Shown piece after piece: positions 1 to 12,000 of a DNA stretch of 64,000 nt. The DNA lies in NCBI GenBank assembly GCA_029556615.1, contig JAKQDD010000055.1:24230-88229 (forward strand). Reading direction: 5' to 3'. The notes below the pieces were generated by a model that was given only the letters and a program-made list of their open reading frames with translations, was not told the DNA's origin and did not search any database. Each line of letters opens with the position of its first letter. The first letter of the stretch is position 1. Both the position numbers and the translations under genes were made by a program. Origin of the DNA: Verrucomicrobiota bacterium. GTDB taxonomy: Bacteria > Verrucomicrobiota > Verrucomicrobiia > Limisphaerales > J093.

Positions 1-698
1 TCATCGCCGCTGTCCCAGACGGAGAAGATGATCCTCCTCTCGGTGGGGCTGTTGACCTGCATGCCAAAGTAGCCGCGGTGCCAGCCGCAGGCCATGTAGA
101 ACGTCGCCGTCGGATCCTCGACCGCAGTGACCTCGCAGTAGAACGCCGCCACGCGGGTCTCCCGGGGGACGGGATACGCCAGGTGCACGGACGCAGCGTT
201 GCGCCGCTCCTTGAGGTTGAAGTGGGCTTCCTCGATTCCAGGCCCCGACAATCGCAGGGCATCGAGATCACCAAAGGGCTTGCCCTGCTCGTTGAGCGAC
301 TCGAGGCTCCAGCACTGATACCCGGCGCTGGGAATGTCGAACGCGCCAAACGCGGCGGTCACGAGCGTCTCCTGCCCCGCCCCCCGCACGGTGACCTCCC
401 GCGACTGGCCGGCGACGGTCAACCGCAGCTTCGATTCGGCTTCCGCCGGCAGTCGAAGGTCGACCGCAGCCGTCACCGGGCCCGTCCGCGGGAACTGACC
501 GTACCAACAGACCTTGAGCGCCGGATCCGTCCAGCGCGTCACGCCCCGCCGTTCGGACACCCGGGCCCCTTCCGGGTCAGGCACAATGTAGGCGGTGAAG
601 GCCGGGACACGCACTTCGGCCGCGCTCAGGGCGGCGTTCACGAAGGCGAGGACCGCCAGCAGCAGGAGGCGTGTGCGCGTAGCCAAGCGGGACATCAT
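1..698 (-). CDS. DUF3472 domain protein, C-terminus beyond the window
   Basis: Reading leftward from tandem ATGs at 698/695, 232 codons stay open to the window edge. A GAGGG sits about 5 nt upstream of the first ATG. The protein starts with a short signal peptide (residues 3-24, RTRLLLLAVLAFVNAALSAA). A beta-rich N-terminal domain follows, and then the DUF3472 signatures RRNAASVHLAYP, FYMACGWHRGYFGMQVNS and ERRIIFSVWDSGD at the edge. DUF3472 proteins are secreted or periplasmic and of unknown biochemical role, often found beside polysaccharide-related genes. The gene stands alone and diverges from the phosphate operon. The family call is firm; the function is unknown. Frame and motifs were read directly from the reverse complement. 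Confidence 0.85.
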   Translation of the reverse strand, partial: MMSRLATRTRLLLLAVLAFVNAALSAAEVRVPAFTAYIVPDPEGARVSERRGVTRWTDPALKVCWYGQFPRTGPVTAAVDLRLPAEAESKLRLTVAGQSREVTVRGAGQETLVTAAFGAFDIPSAGYQCWSLESLNEQGKPFGDLDALRLSGPGIEEAHFNLKERRNAASVHLAYPVPRETRVAAFYCEVTAVEDPTATFYMACGWHRGYFGMQVNSPTERRIIFSVWDSGD

Positions 699-750
699 CT
701 TGCCCTCACCGCTGCGATTGGAACGGGATGTCGGGCGGAGGGTACTCAGC

Positions 751-762
751 GAAATCGATTTC
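751..762. promoter_or_regulatory. 12-bp perfect palindrome upstream of the DUF3472 gene
   Basis: GAAATCGATTTC is a perfect palindrome about 53 bp upstream of the DUF3472 start codon. On the minus strand it lies just downstream of a CTGACA hexamer. It could be an operator, but a 12-bp palindrome can occur by chance and no second copy was noticed. Confidence 0.2.
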
Positions 763-973
763 ACTCTGTCAGACGGTGGTGGCTACCAGCCGACGTGTCA
801 AGGCCAGGGCCTTTGCAGTGCAATGGGTGAGAATCCCGCACGGCCGACAAGATTTGCAGACAGCGACATGGGGAAGTGCTTCACCAATTCGGGGCGGAGC
901 GCACATGGGGCGGCGGGAGGACAAGGGAATCGGAGGCAGACTCCCGGGGCCCTATTCCTTTGTACCCGTTCCA

Positions 974-1083
974 TGCGCGACAGCGCCTTCGCAGCGCGGC
1001 GACCCGCGGGACCGTCGGAGCCGGACGCGGACGCAAGGGCTCGGGGCTTGGGTTGCGGCCAAGCCGCGCTGCGCAGTCTGCGC
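974..1083. repeat. Interspersed intergenic repeat, copy 1
   Basis: This segment starts TGCGCGACAGCGCCTTCGCA and closely matches 52237-52346 in the same orientation. The match runs through CCGTCGGAGCCGG and GGGTTGCGGCCAAGCCGCGC and fades after about 110 bp. Both copies lie in gene-free DNA 180-240 bp upstream of a gene on the same strand. The rest of 699-1266 has no gene I can support. Confidence 0.8.
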
Positions 1084-1266
1084 CTCTTGGCGGCCGTCCC
1101 TCTTCCCGTCCTTCGTGCCTTCTGGGGTGCACCTCCCCGCGAACCCGGTCCGCCCGAATGTTCACTCCCATCTTGCGGCCGGAGACGAGCCCCGGTAGCG
1201 TGCTGGAGTTTCGGAGGTGCAGCCCCCTCAGCAACCGGGCGGCTCCGGAACAGATTCGAGATCACG

Positions 1267-1896
1267 ATGTTCTCTTTGCAGGCTCTGTTTGGGAAGGCGG
1301 ACCGCTTTCATCGACTCCTCGAAGCCAGTGCCGAGGAGGCGCACGAGAGCGTCCGGTTTCTGGTCGAGCTGTTGAAGTCTCCCGCCCCCGCGCAACTATT
1401 CGACGAGGTCGCTCTGACCCGTCGCAAGGAGAAGAAGATCGCCGAACAGATCGGGGAGGAGCTGGTGCGCACGTTCATCACCGGCCTCGAGCGCGAGGAT
1501 ATCGAGGCGCTGTCGCACGCGCTCTACAAGATCCCGAAGTCGGTCGAGAAATTCGCCGAGCGTTATCTCCTGGCAGGGCCGCATCTCAAGGGCTTCGATT
1601 TCACGCGGCAGGCCGAGATGATGGAGAAGGCGGCGGGCACCGTGGCGGCCCTGGTCAAGCAGCTCGCCGACGTGAGCCAGGTCGAGCGGGTCAAGGAACT
1701 CAACGACCGCCTGCAGTACATCGAGGGCGAGGCTGACAAGCTCATGGTCGAACTGCTGCGGGAGCTCTACGGAGGCCGGCTCGAGCCGCTCCAGGTCGTG
1801 ATCGTCAAGGACCTCTACGAGCTGATGGAGAAGGTCATCGACCGCTGCCGGGACGCGGGGAACATCGTGCTGCAGATTGTCCTGAAGAACTCCTGA
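1267..1896 (+). CDS. DUF47 (PhoU-like) phosphate-transport accessory protein
   Basis: This is a 209-aa, all-helical, charged protein. It starts MFSLQALFGKADRFHRLLE and contains FAERYLLAGPHLKG and a C-terminal VIVKDLYELMEKVIDRCRDA, the usual pattern of the DUF47/YkaA-type PhoU-like family. Its length is normal for the family. A longer frame is open from 595, but the upstream part lacks family similarity and crosses the interspersed repeat, so ATG 1267 is chosen; its ribosome-binding site is weak. DUF47 proteins sit next to PiT transporters and are thought to regulate or assist phosphate uptake at the membrane. The stop is 13 bp from the PiT start, so the two genes form one operon. Confidence 0.88.
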   Translation: MFSLQALFGKADRFHRLLEASAEEAHESVRFLVELLKSPAPAQLFDEVALTRRKEKKIAEQIGEELVRTFITGLEREDIEALSHALYKIPKSVEKFAERYLLAGPHLKGFDFTRQAEMMEKAAGTVAALVKQLADVSQVERVKELNDRLQYIEGEADKLMVELLRELYGGRLEPLQVVIVKDLYELMEKVIDRCRDAGNIVLQIVLKNS

Positions 1897-1909
1897 GCGA
1901 CGCCTGCCG

Positions 1910-2980
1910 ATGACTCTGGTCTTCTTGATCATCCTGGCGGCGCTCACGTTTGAGTTCATCAACGGCTTTCACGACACCGCGAACGCGATCGCGACGACCG
2001 TGGCCACCAAGGTCCTGACCCCGCGCCAGGCGGTGATCATGTCGGCGGTGTTCAACCTGCTGGGAGCGCTCGTCGGTACCGCCGTCGCCACCACCATCGG
2101 CCGGGAGCTGGTCGACATCCAGCAGGTCAACAGCACCGTGATCCTCTGCGCGCTCCTGAGCGGGATCTTCTGGAACCTGCTCACCTGGTGGTTCGGCCTG
2201 CCGTCGAGCTCGAGTCACGCCCTGATCGGCGGTCTCTGCGGCGCGACCCTCGCGGCGGCCGGGGGCCGGTGGTCGGTGCTTCATTGGTCGGTGGCCAACG
2301 CGGCGACCGGCAAGCTCGAGGGCCTCTGGCCGAAAGTCGTCAAGCCCATGGTGCTGTCCCCCGTCTGCGGCGCTCTCATCGGCTTCCTGGTGATGGCTCT
2401 CCTTCTCCTGTGTGTCCGACACTGGAGGCCCGCCCGGGTCAAGTCGTGGTTCACCAACATCCACCTGCTCAGCGCCGCCTGGATGAGCTTCAGCCACGGC
2501 ACCAATGACGCCCAGAAGACCATGGGGATCATTGCCCTGACTCTCTTCACCGCCACCCAGACACCGGGTGTCTTCAACAATCTCCCGGACTGGCTCAGCT
2601 TTCTCCGATCACCCGTCTTTCACGTCCCGCCATGGATCAAGGTTGTGTGCGCCCTCACCATGGCTGCGGGCACGGCCACCGGCGGGTGGCGGATCATCTC
2701 GACGCTCGGACGCAAGATGGTGAAGCTGCAGCCCATCCATGGGGTGGCGGCCCAGACGACGGCGGCAGCCATCATTCAGATCGCAAGTCATTGGGGCATG
2801 CCCCTGTCCACCACCCACGTCATCTCGAGCTCGATCATGGGCGTGGGCGCCACCCGCCGGCTGAACGCGGTCCGATGGACCGTCGTCGAGCGAATGGTCT
2901 GGGCGTGGATCATGACCTTGCCCCTCACCGGCGCCTTGGGATACGGGCTCGCCTGGCTGGTCATCCACGGGCTGCGGTGA
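1910..2980 (+). CDS. pit: PiT-family inorganic phosphate transporter
   Basis: This 356-aa integral membrane protein has about ten hydrophobic segments. The duplicated PiT signatures are both visible: FEFINGFHDTANAIAT near residue 15 and MSFSHGTNDAQKTMGIIAL near residue 195. The paired SSSSHALIGG and STTHVISSSIMG motifs follow each half. PiT carriers move phosphate, often as a metal-phosphate complex, with protons or sodium across the inner membrane. It lies 13 bp after the DUF47 gene and converges on the giant gene downstream. Family assignment is secure; ion coupling cannot be read from sequence. The symbol follows family usage. Confidence 0.93.
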   Translation: MTLVFLIILAALTFEFINGFHDTANAIATTVATKVLTPRQAVIMSAVFNLLGALVGTAVATTIGRELVDIQQVNSTVILCALLSGIFWNLLTWWFGLPSSSSHALIGGLCGATLAAAGGRWSVLHWSVANAATGKLEGLWPKVVKPMVLSPVCGALIGFLVMALLLLCVRHWRPARVKSWFTNIHLLSAAWMSFSHGTNDAQKTMGIIALTLFTATQTPGVFNNLPDWLSFLRSPVFHVPPWIKVVCALTMAAGTATGGWRIISTLGRKMVKLQPIHGVAAQTTAAAIIQIASHWGMPLSTTHVISSSIMGVGATRRLNAVRWTVVERMVWAWIMTLPLTGALGYGLAWLVIHGLR

Positions 2981-2998
2981 GAGCCTCGGGGGGGCAGC

Positions 2999-3022
2999 GA
3001 CGCGCGCGATCCCGCGTGCGTC
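2999..3022. terminator. GC-rich hairpin between convergent genes
   Basis: GACGCGCGCG (2999-3008), a 4-nt loop ATCC and CGCGTGCGTC (3013-3022) form a 10-bp stem with one wobble pair. It lies in the 90-bp gap between the stop of the phosphate transporter and the stop of the giant gene. That is where a bidirectional terminator is expected, but there is no T-tract on either side. Confidence 0.45.
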
Positions 3023-3070
3023 CTGCTGTGCGAATCCTCCCCACGCCCGCCTGCGGCTACCCGCACCCTG

Positions 3071-6000
3071 TCACAAGGCCTGCAGGGTGGCCAGCCGCTG
3101 CGGATGGCCCCGTGCCGGGATCACAGGCCGCGCGGGACCATAGATCGTGGAGCCGTCGTCATCCGCCCACGCCGGGGGAACCAGCAGAGCCGGCGTGAGG
3201 CGTGCCGGGCCAAGGCTCACCGGCGACTCCCGCGTGAGCTCGATCACCGGAGCGATCCGCCGGTCCGATGTCAGCGCCGTGCCCGGCGTTGCCAGCGGCG
3301 GGTCGAGCTGCGCGCGCGGCGCCGGCTCCACCGCGCTGGGCACCGCAACCGCTGGTGACTCGATTGGCGTGGCGGTGGCCGCCATGGCGCTCGACAATGG
3401 CGTCGCCAGGACCGGCTGCGTAACCGGTTGCGGGACGGGTCGTGGGACGGCAGGCAACGGCGGCGCGACGGTCACGGGAACCGGCGGAAGACCAAGCTGC
3501 GGGTCCGCCAGGACGATCTTCGGCGGGAGCATCTCGGGCGCGAGCACGGAGAGGTAGTGCGCCTGGAACATCCCGCGATCCGTCGCGTCGACGACCCCAT
3601 CCTGGTTCACGTCCAGGCTCGTGGCGTATTGCGCGTCGCCCGTCGCCCGCCCATAGGTCCGCTGGAACCAGTACGTATCCAGGAAGTCCACATCCCGGTC
3701 GCCGTCGGTGTCCCCAAAGTACCGGAAGAACCGCTGGAACCCGTCGTCGCCGCCGATCCCGTCGCCATCGCCGTCGAAGGCGTTGCCGGCGGCATCCGCC
3801 GTCCGGGTGGCGACGATTGTCAGCGTGTAGTTGCCGTCGGGCAGCGAGCCGGCCGGGAGCGTGGGGAAGGTCATCATCACACGGTTGCCAGCGCCCCGCG
3901 TGATCTCGAGGGCCGACGGCGCCAGTGTCTCGCCCGTGGTGGTGTTGCGCAGGCTGAGGCTGCCCGCGCCAAGGCTGTCGAACACGTCTTCGGTGAACAC
4001 CAACGCCAGCGATGTGACCCTCGACCGCTGGGCTTCGCCCCCGTTGACCTCGAGGCCGACCAGCGTCGGCGCCGTGTCATCCAACCGGATCACGCGCTCG
4101 ACCTCGCGAGCCCCGCTCGCGTTCACAGCCCGCAGACGGATCCGGTTGTCGCCCGGCTCGAGAACGATCCCCGCAAACTGGAACTGCCCCGTGCCGTCCG
4201 CGGTCACCGAACCGTCGTCGAAGCCGTCCCCGTCCAGGTCGAGGGTGACGAGTTGCAGCGGATCCGTCGTCCCCACCAGCCCAATGGTGGGCCAGTTCGT
4301 CAGGTCATCGCCCTGCACGCCGGAATCGAACGCGGGATCCAGGGCAAACTCGAGCGCCGGCCCCGCCCGGAACTGCACCGTGTCGATGACCACCCGGCTC
4401 TGGCTGTCCGGCCCGATCACGTTGAAGTAGAGCGCCACCAACCGGCCCGGTGAGACCCCTGCCAACGCGACCCGGACGACCACCGGGAGTTTCAGAACCG
4501 CCGTCTCGCCGCTGGCGCCCGCGCCCGGAACCACCACGCCCTCGCTGTAGCTCACCCGGTTGTCTCCCTGAACATTCAGGATGGCATCCGTGCGCTCCAA
4601 CACCGTGATCGCCGTGGGCAGCGGATTCCCGCTCGACGCGTCGTGCAGGGCGAACTCGAACGCCGCCGGCAGCCGATCGTTGGCGGGATCGAGCGTCAGG
4701 GCGGTCAGCGTGAACTCGAGGAACCCGACCTCCTCGGGCACGAGGAAAACCTGCCACACCTGGCTCACTTCGTCCGCGCCGCCGGACAGGATCACCGCCC
4801 CGTTCACCACCGCCGCGTTGCCGCGCAACATCCACCCGAAGTCGGGCGCCGTGCTATCGGCTTGATCAAAGCGCCCGTTCAGGAAGGTCCGCGCGCGATT
4901 CCCGAAATCGAGGGACTCGAGCGTCTCGCCAGCCGGGGTCACCACGACCGCCCGGGCCAGGTTCGCTGGAGCTGTGGGCACGAGTCCCGGCTCGGCCACC
5001 TGGCACAGCGTGTAGGACCCCGGCGCCACACCGCTGAAGACGTACGCGCCAGCCGTATCCGAACGCGCCGAGCGCTCGAAGCTGTCGAGCCGCCTGTTGC
5101 CGTTCCCATCCAGGAACACCACGGCGTTCAGCACGCCAGGCTCCCCCGCATCCCTGAGGCCGTTGCTGTTCAAATCCACATACACCGCGCCCTCGATCCG
5201 TCCCAGGTTGACGACGGCAAGATCCAGATCGGCAACGTCAATCCCACTGCGAACCGCAAGGGCCCGCCCGGTGACGGAGCGCTCCGTCAGGGAAACGAGC
5301 GTCAGGATGCCCTCGCCCGCGCCAGCGCCGGCCAGCGTGAATTCGCCACCCGGGCCCGTCGCGGCGGTGAGCTCGCCCTCCTCCACTTGCCCGTTGCCAT
5401 TGCGATCCAGCAGCACCGTGAGCCCGGCCAACCCCTCCTCCCCTGCCTCGCGCGTCCCATTGCCGTTCCGATCGAGGAACACCACGCCCGCGAGGTTGAC
5501 CGTGTGGAACACGCCGAAGTCGCGCCCGCCCAGGTTGGCGCCGCCGAACGCATCGATCGTGTACTGGCTGTAGTTCTCCGGGTTCGGCGTGATGAGCGCG
5601 TAACCGGGGGCGAGAGTCAGGGCGACGCGCACCGACGTGCCGGCCAACACCGGCAGCTCGTACCGTCCGGCATCATCCGTGAACGTCGAGGTCTCGCCGA
5701 CATCGAAAACACCGTTGGCATTGGCATCCAGGTAGACCGTCCATCCCGATCGCGCAGGCTCTCCGCCATCCCGCGTGCCGTTGCCGTTGACGTCCTCGTA
5801 GACCTGGCCACTGACGGCGACGCTGGGCCCGGTCACTCGCACTCTGCCGGCAGCGTAGTCCGAGAAGACGGGCACGTGGCCGTCCGCGAAGATCGCGGCG
5901 TAGAGGTAGTAATCCCCCGGCGCCAGGGCCGACGTGTCCCAGGTGTAGCTGCCAGCCCCGTCCTTCTCGGCCAAACCCGACGCCAGCACGGTACCGTCGT

Positions 6001-9000
6001 ATCCTGAGCCGTCACGGTCGTAATACAGCACCACCGCCGCCTCCGTGCCCGGAGCCATGGCGTTGTAGCCGATCTCGACGCTCGGTCCCGTCTGGTCCGC
6101 CGTCGGCGCCGTCAGCTGAATGACCGGGTCCGGCTCCGGATTGTCGCGCAGGGCGTTGAACCTGACCTCGCCCAGCTCGCTCGCGTCCGGCACGATGATC
6201 CGCCAGGCACCGGCCGCGGGATTGGCGATCACCACCGTCTTCTGAGTGGCGCTGGTGAGCGACTCGACCACCGCCATCCCGTTGGCCGCGAGCTCGGCCT
6301 CGGTCACCCGCGTGCCATCCGGCTTCTCGATAATCACGCCGGGCGCTGAGGCGGCGGCTTCGTCCCAAGCCGCGTTGAGCAGCAGGTACTCGGCCCCCGC
6401 CCCGACCTCGAAGGCACTCGAGGCTTCGCCCGGTGGCGCTCCGGCGATCCCGGCGCGACGGTTCAGCAACGCGACCAGAGCCGGGCCGGTCAACGCGGCC
6501 ACCTCGTCCGCTCCAAGCCGGCGATAGCTCCCGTCGAAATTGACCTGGATGCCGACGATCTTCTTGCCGACCAAAGGCAGGTCGACCTCGCCCCAACCCG
6601 CCACGAGTCCCCTTCCCGCTGAATACTGGAACATGGCCTGTGCCGTCCCGAGCGTGCTGCCGCCGATCACCGGCACGATGCTGGGGATGATCACCGAAGC
6701 GCTGCCCCGGCCGCTGATGCTGAAGCCGCTCGGCGTGCTCGAGATGTTGAAGCGCGCGGTCTCGGTGATCAGCCCGCCCAGCAACCGCAACGTGCCATCA
6801 ATGTAGAACGTCCCAGTGCGCCAGTTCAGGCCCGCTTCCAGATTGCCATCAGCCAATCCAACCATCTCCTCGATGTCGCCCACGACCACGACCTGGCCTT
6901 TGCCCTTGATCCCATCCAGACTCAGCGTGGCCGAGAGCCGCAGGGCGAGCAGCGTGCCCTCATACGGACCGCCCGCCCAGGACGGGACCGGCACCGGGAT
7001 CGTCGGCCCGGCGGTGAACGCCAGGCTGCCCGTGATCTCGACCGCGGCCTCCGGATCGGAGATGTTGTCGATCTTGGCGCCGATGCCATAGAGGAAGGCG
7101 CCGGTGGTGCCGATGGCGATGCCGGTTGGATACGGTGGGATGGGCTCGATTGTGAGGCCGACCGTGTTCAGCTTCGACTTGTAGAAGCCGAGCGTGACTT
7201 CGAGATCGATCCCCGGCGGGAACGTCAGCTTCGCGGAACCGGCGTAGAGGCTCTTCTTGGTGTCGATCTCGAATACCGTCTCCTTGAGGATCCACTGGCC
7301 CGGGACAATCTCGATCTTGCCGACTTCGAGCTTGCCGGCGAAATTGACCTCGTTCTTCTCGGCGCGCCGGGCGATCTCGATGTAATAACCCTTGGCCTCG
7401 GAAATGTCCGCGCGGACGGTGAACTTCTTGATTGTGATCGCAATGATGCCGTTGACGCGGAAGCTGTCTTCCTTGGTCTTCGCGTCGCGGGCGTAGGTCA
7501 GCTTCAGCTGTTCGCCGGTCACCTCGATCTCGTTGAAGAGCGTGAACCGGATGTTGTCGAAGGTGACACTGCCGCCGGTGAAGTAAACTTCCTCCTCATT
7601 GATCACCAGCCAGTTCTTGTCCTTGACCTCGCCCTTGATGCGGCCGCCGCCGATCAACTTGCCGAATTTTTCCGGCAATTCGAGCGAACCCTGGAGTGCG
7701 ATCTGCGGTTCCCAAGTATCCTGGTTGCTATCGTCCCGATCGGGCTTGAACTCGAAGCCAAAGATCGTCAGCGTGACGCCGAACACGCCGAGCTTCACGC
7801 CCTCTGACTTCGTCAGCGTGATCGTGTCCACCTTGCCGTTCTTGAACACGATGGTGAGCGCGGCGCTGTCCTTGTCCGGGCTGTGGACTTCGGCAGAGGC
7901 TGACAGTTCACTCTCAGTGCCGTCAGGGTTGAGTTTGTAGGTGATCTCGATCTTCTGGAGGCTCCACCCGCCCTTGATGTCGATCTTGTCCTTGCGGATC
8001 GCGAGGTTGGCCGAGAACACCAGGCCCTTGTCCGTCGCCTCGACGGTCACGTGCCGGTCTTCCTCGGTTTCCGGGTCCTTGCCGCTGATGTCGATTTCGA
8101 GGTCGCCGAGGCTGGGGATGATGAACTTGCCGCCGAGCACCGCCTTCTTCTCGTCCTGGGTGTAGGTGAAGGCGAGGGTGGCGTCCTTGGTCTGGACCTC
8201 GATCTTGCCGAGGAGCTTGAACGGCTTGTCGCCGGCGATCGTCAGCAGGCCGCTCTGGACTTCGATCCCCTCGTTGTGCACCAGCAGCCACGTCTCGTTC
8301 CCCTCGTCGTCCGTGCCGCCGAAGCTGACCTCGATCTGCGGGTCAGCCCACTTCTCGGGGAGCTTCATCGTGCCTGCAAACCCGAGCTGCGGATCCCATT
8401 CCGGTCCTTCCTCGGTATTGCGGTCGGTCCAGAACTTGACATCGGTGATCACCATCTCGATCCCGAGCAGGGTGAACTTGAAGCTCTCATCCGGTGAGAT
8501 CTTCAGCGTGAACTCCTGCGGCGTCAGGTGGGCCTCGAAGTTGTACTCCTTGGTCGCGCCGCCGTCGGTGGTCGGCGCGATGACCTTCGCCTTGCCGTCC
8601 AGCACCGGCTTGGCCGGGTTCTCGGGCTCCGAGATGTCCACCGTCAGAACGATGTCCTTGACCTGCCATTTCCCATCCTTGGTGATGTAGAACGGACCCG
8701 TGAGCGTGATCTCGCCCTTGACCTCGATCCCGTCGCCCCGGAACCGGATGTACTTGTCCGTCCCGGTGAGATCGATGATCACGTCGCGTTCCTTGCCGCC
8801 GGCATCGGTGGCGTACATGGTCGTCAGCGTCACCTTGACCTGGAACTGGACGTAGTAGCCGTCCGCGTCCTTCCCGAACTGGAGCGACGGATCATCGAAC
8901 TTCGCCTTCAGACTGCGGAAGACCTTCCCTTCCGCATCGTCCTTGAGCTTGAGCGGTTCGTTGTCCTTGCCGTTCTGGATCCCCTGCTCGTTGATCTCGA

Positions 9001-12000
9001 GGCGCTTGCCGTCCGCGTCCGGGACGTTCACCTTGAAATCGTTGTCCACGTCGCCCGGGTTCCCGACGACGGCAGACGGCAGGTCGCCCTGGCCAGCCAC
9101 TTCGATCTGCGGATCCCAGCGGTCGGTGTCGCCGTCGTTTCGGTCGTTGTCGAACAGGATCTTCAAGCCTTCCTTGAACTTGATCGCGTTGACCTCGATC
9201 TCCTCGGGCAGGTTGCTGGTCTTCCACTCGAGCTTCGCGGCCGCGCCATGGCCGGTCTTCTCGAAGGAGACGTCGAAGACCGCCTGGCCCTTGGGCCCGT
9301 GCACCGCACCCGCCCCGGTGACCGTCCATTCGGCCCCGGTGCCGCGAGTGATCTTCACCTTGAGATTGCGCATCGACCACTCGTCGTTGATCCGGGCCTT
9401 CTCGATCAGGCCTTCGCCCTTGAACTCGACGCTGGGACCGCTTGAACCCTTCGTGATCAGGAGACTGCCATTGACCAGATCGAGCTTCAGAATCGCGTCG
9501 CCGAGGTCGGGCAGGGTGTATTCACCGCCGAGGGCAAACGACTTCGCCGCGTGGTCGTACTTGAAGCTGATCTTCTTCGCCACCAGCTTGAAGCCGTCCA
9601 GATCGAACGTCACCCCGAGGTTGGTGCCGAAGTCGTCCGGAACCTCGAACGCGCCCTCGAAAACCACCCCCGACTGGCTGATCCGAACCCCGTCGGTCGG
9701 AAAACTGTTGAGGTATCTCTGCCCTGACGCATTCAGCGCCGATGGAATCTCGATGAACGGATTGAACCGGATCTCGCCCGGGTAGTCCGTGGCCCCCGCC
9801 ACCCTCGGGGCGGCGTTCAGCGAGATCGTCAACTGCTCGGTCCCGCCCGCTGTGTTGAACGTCATCGGGATGCCCGCCAACTCGAGCAGGTTGCTGATCA
9901 CCCGTCGGAACTGGCCCATGGACTTGCCGATCTCGAAGACCGCGACGCCGTCGACGAGGTCGCTGCCGACATCCCCGACCAGCGACCGCCACGTGCCATC
10001 GAGCGTGATCCGGTTGGCAGCGCTCGCCGGCACGCCGTCCGCCGGGAACTGAATCGTCACCGTGCCGATCAGCTTCGCCAACGGCACGAAGGTCCCGCCC
10101 CCCTCCGGCTCGAGACCAAACTCGGTGGTCCCCGTGAACCAGGCCTTTCGGGTCTTGTCGTCCGTCTGCCACTTGCCATCGGGCTCGAACCGCAGCGGCG
10201 AGGTGTCGCCATAGGGCGCATTCTGCTGTTCGGTGTTGTTGTCCTTGTCCTTCTCGGCGACGGCGGAACCCTCCTGGGCCGCCACCGGCGGATCGCCTGC
10301 GAGTCCCACCTGGCCCGGAACCATGGCGGTGCCCGGCCCCGTCGCCTGCGGCACGTCAAGCCGGATGATGTACAACAACGCCTCCGGATCGATCCCATTC
10401 GGCACGACGATATTCTCGAGATCCAGGGTCAGCATCCGCTCCCGCGTGTCGAGGGGCAGGAACACGCCGCTGAATTCCACGCCGCCCTTCAGCTCGGCCA
10501 CCCGGTAGTGCCACACGCCGTTCGCCGGGTCGTTCGGCGCCTCAACGTCCTCGTCCGTGCCGATCCACACATCCTCGACCCACGCGACCCCGTCACGGAC
10601 CTTCGCATCGCCCTGATTCGTCACCTTGTAGGCGAGTTCGGGCGCATCGCTGAGCAGCACGAACTTGCGAGTCTCGGAGTCGAACCAGAGCCAGGGCCGT
10701 TCAATTTGCGTCACCGCCAGGTCCGGCAGCAAGAGCTTCACGTCCGCCCGGAACGTGTTGTTCACCTCGTTCCCCTCGACCAGCACGTTGTCGACATCCA
10801 GCCGCACCTCCCACTTCAGCCCCGCCAGGACGTGTTCGATGGGAATGCCCGGATCGCCCTTCTTGAGCGCAATCAGCGGGAAATCGACGGTGATCGCCCG
10901 CAGCCCGGCATCGCGGTAGACGTCGGCGCCCATCCATTGCTCATACCCCCGGTCGTTGACCAGGTAGAGCTGCTCGAGCCACAGCACGCCGCCCGTGGCT
11001 GAACCCTCCGCCAGGCTCACCACGTACTGGACCGTCACCGTCTCGCCCGGCTCGAACGCCTGTTCCGGAAAGACCTCGACCTTGAGATCCTCCGTGATGC
11101 TGACCCTCGAGACCAAACCCTGCGGCCGGCCGTTGCCGGTCTCGATGCGGCCCAGGAAAACCTCGGGGTTGATCTGGTCCAGCGGCTTCCGGGCGAGCGT
11201 GGCGGCGTCGGCTCCCTTCACGGTGGCGATGAGCTTCTCGACGTCATACACGTACACGCCGCGATCCTGGCCGCCCCGATACCCGGCAAACAGCTTCGTG
11301 CCGTCGGGTGACAACACCAGGTTGTCCGGGAAACTCAGCGGCACCATCTGCGTGGCCGCCACCAGCCTGGGCGTCCCAAACGGATCCTCGATGATGCCAA
11401 TGTTGCCGCCCGCCGTGAATGGACGGATGTTGGGATCGTGCGACGGCAGATCCTGGATGAACTGATTGAACGCGGTGACGAAGGCATAACTGTTGTCAGG
11501 CAGCACCACGACGCCGATGGCGTTGTTGACGTCGAAGGCATCCGTCACCAGGCCCAGAATCAAGTCGGCAAACCGCGTGACATAGCCATCGAGAGCGCCG
11601 AACCCACTGCCGTCCGTCTGCCGGTTGACGAACACGATCTGGCCCGGCTCCATGCTCGCCGAGACGCCGTACGGCTCGTTCGCGGCTGTATAGGCCGCCT
11701 GGAACTCCAGCGGCCCGTGAATCGCCGCCCCCTCCGGCAACACACGGAACGCAAAGATGTAACCCGCCGCGTGATACCCCGGCCGCCCGAACATGACCGA
11801 GTTCGGCGCCGCCACATACACACGGCTGTCATCGGCATCCACCGCGATCCCGCGCAGCCCGCTCGGAGCCGGCCCGACGCTGGCCGCCTGGATCATCCGA
11901 TGGTACTCGGCGGAGGCAGGATCGGCGTCGATGACGTAGACCGTGCCCACGGCTTCGTCGGTCACGTAGACGTACTTGTTCGAGTTGTCGGCGGCGATCC

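Noticed and set aside
775..950. Possible cobalamin-type riboswitch (GGTGAGAATCCC near 826 and a later GGAGGCAGAC)
   Set aside because: The characteristic GGGAA and CCCGC-ACTG parts are missing or misplaced and the downstream genes are for phosphate uptake; the resemblance is too weak.
595..1266. Longer upstream start for the DUF47 gene (frame open from 595)
   Set aside because: The additional 224 residues have no family similarity and include the translation of an interspersed repeat; the family length fits ATG 1267.
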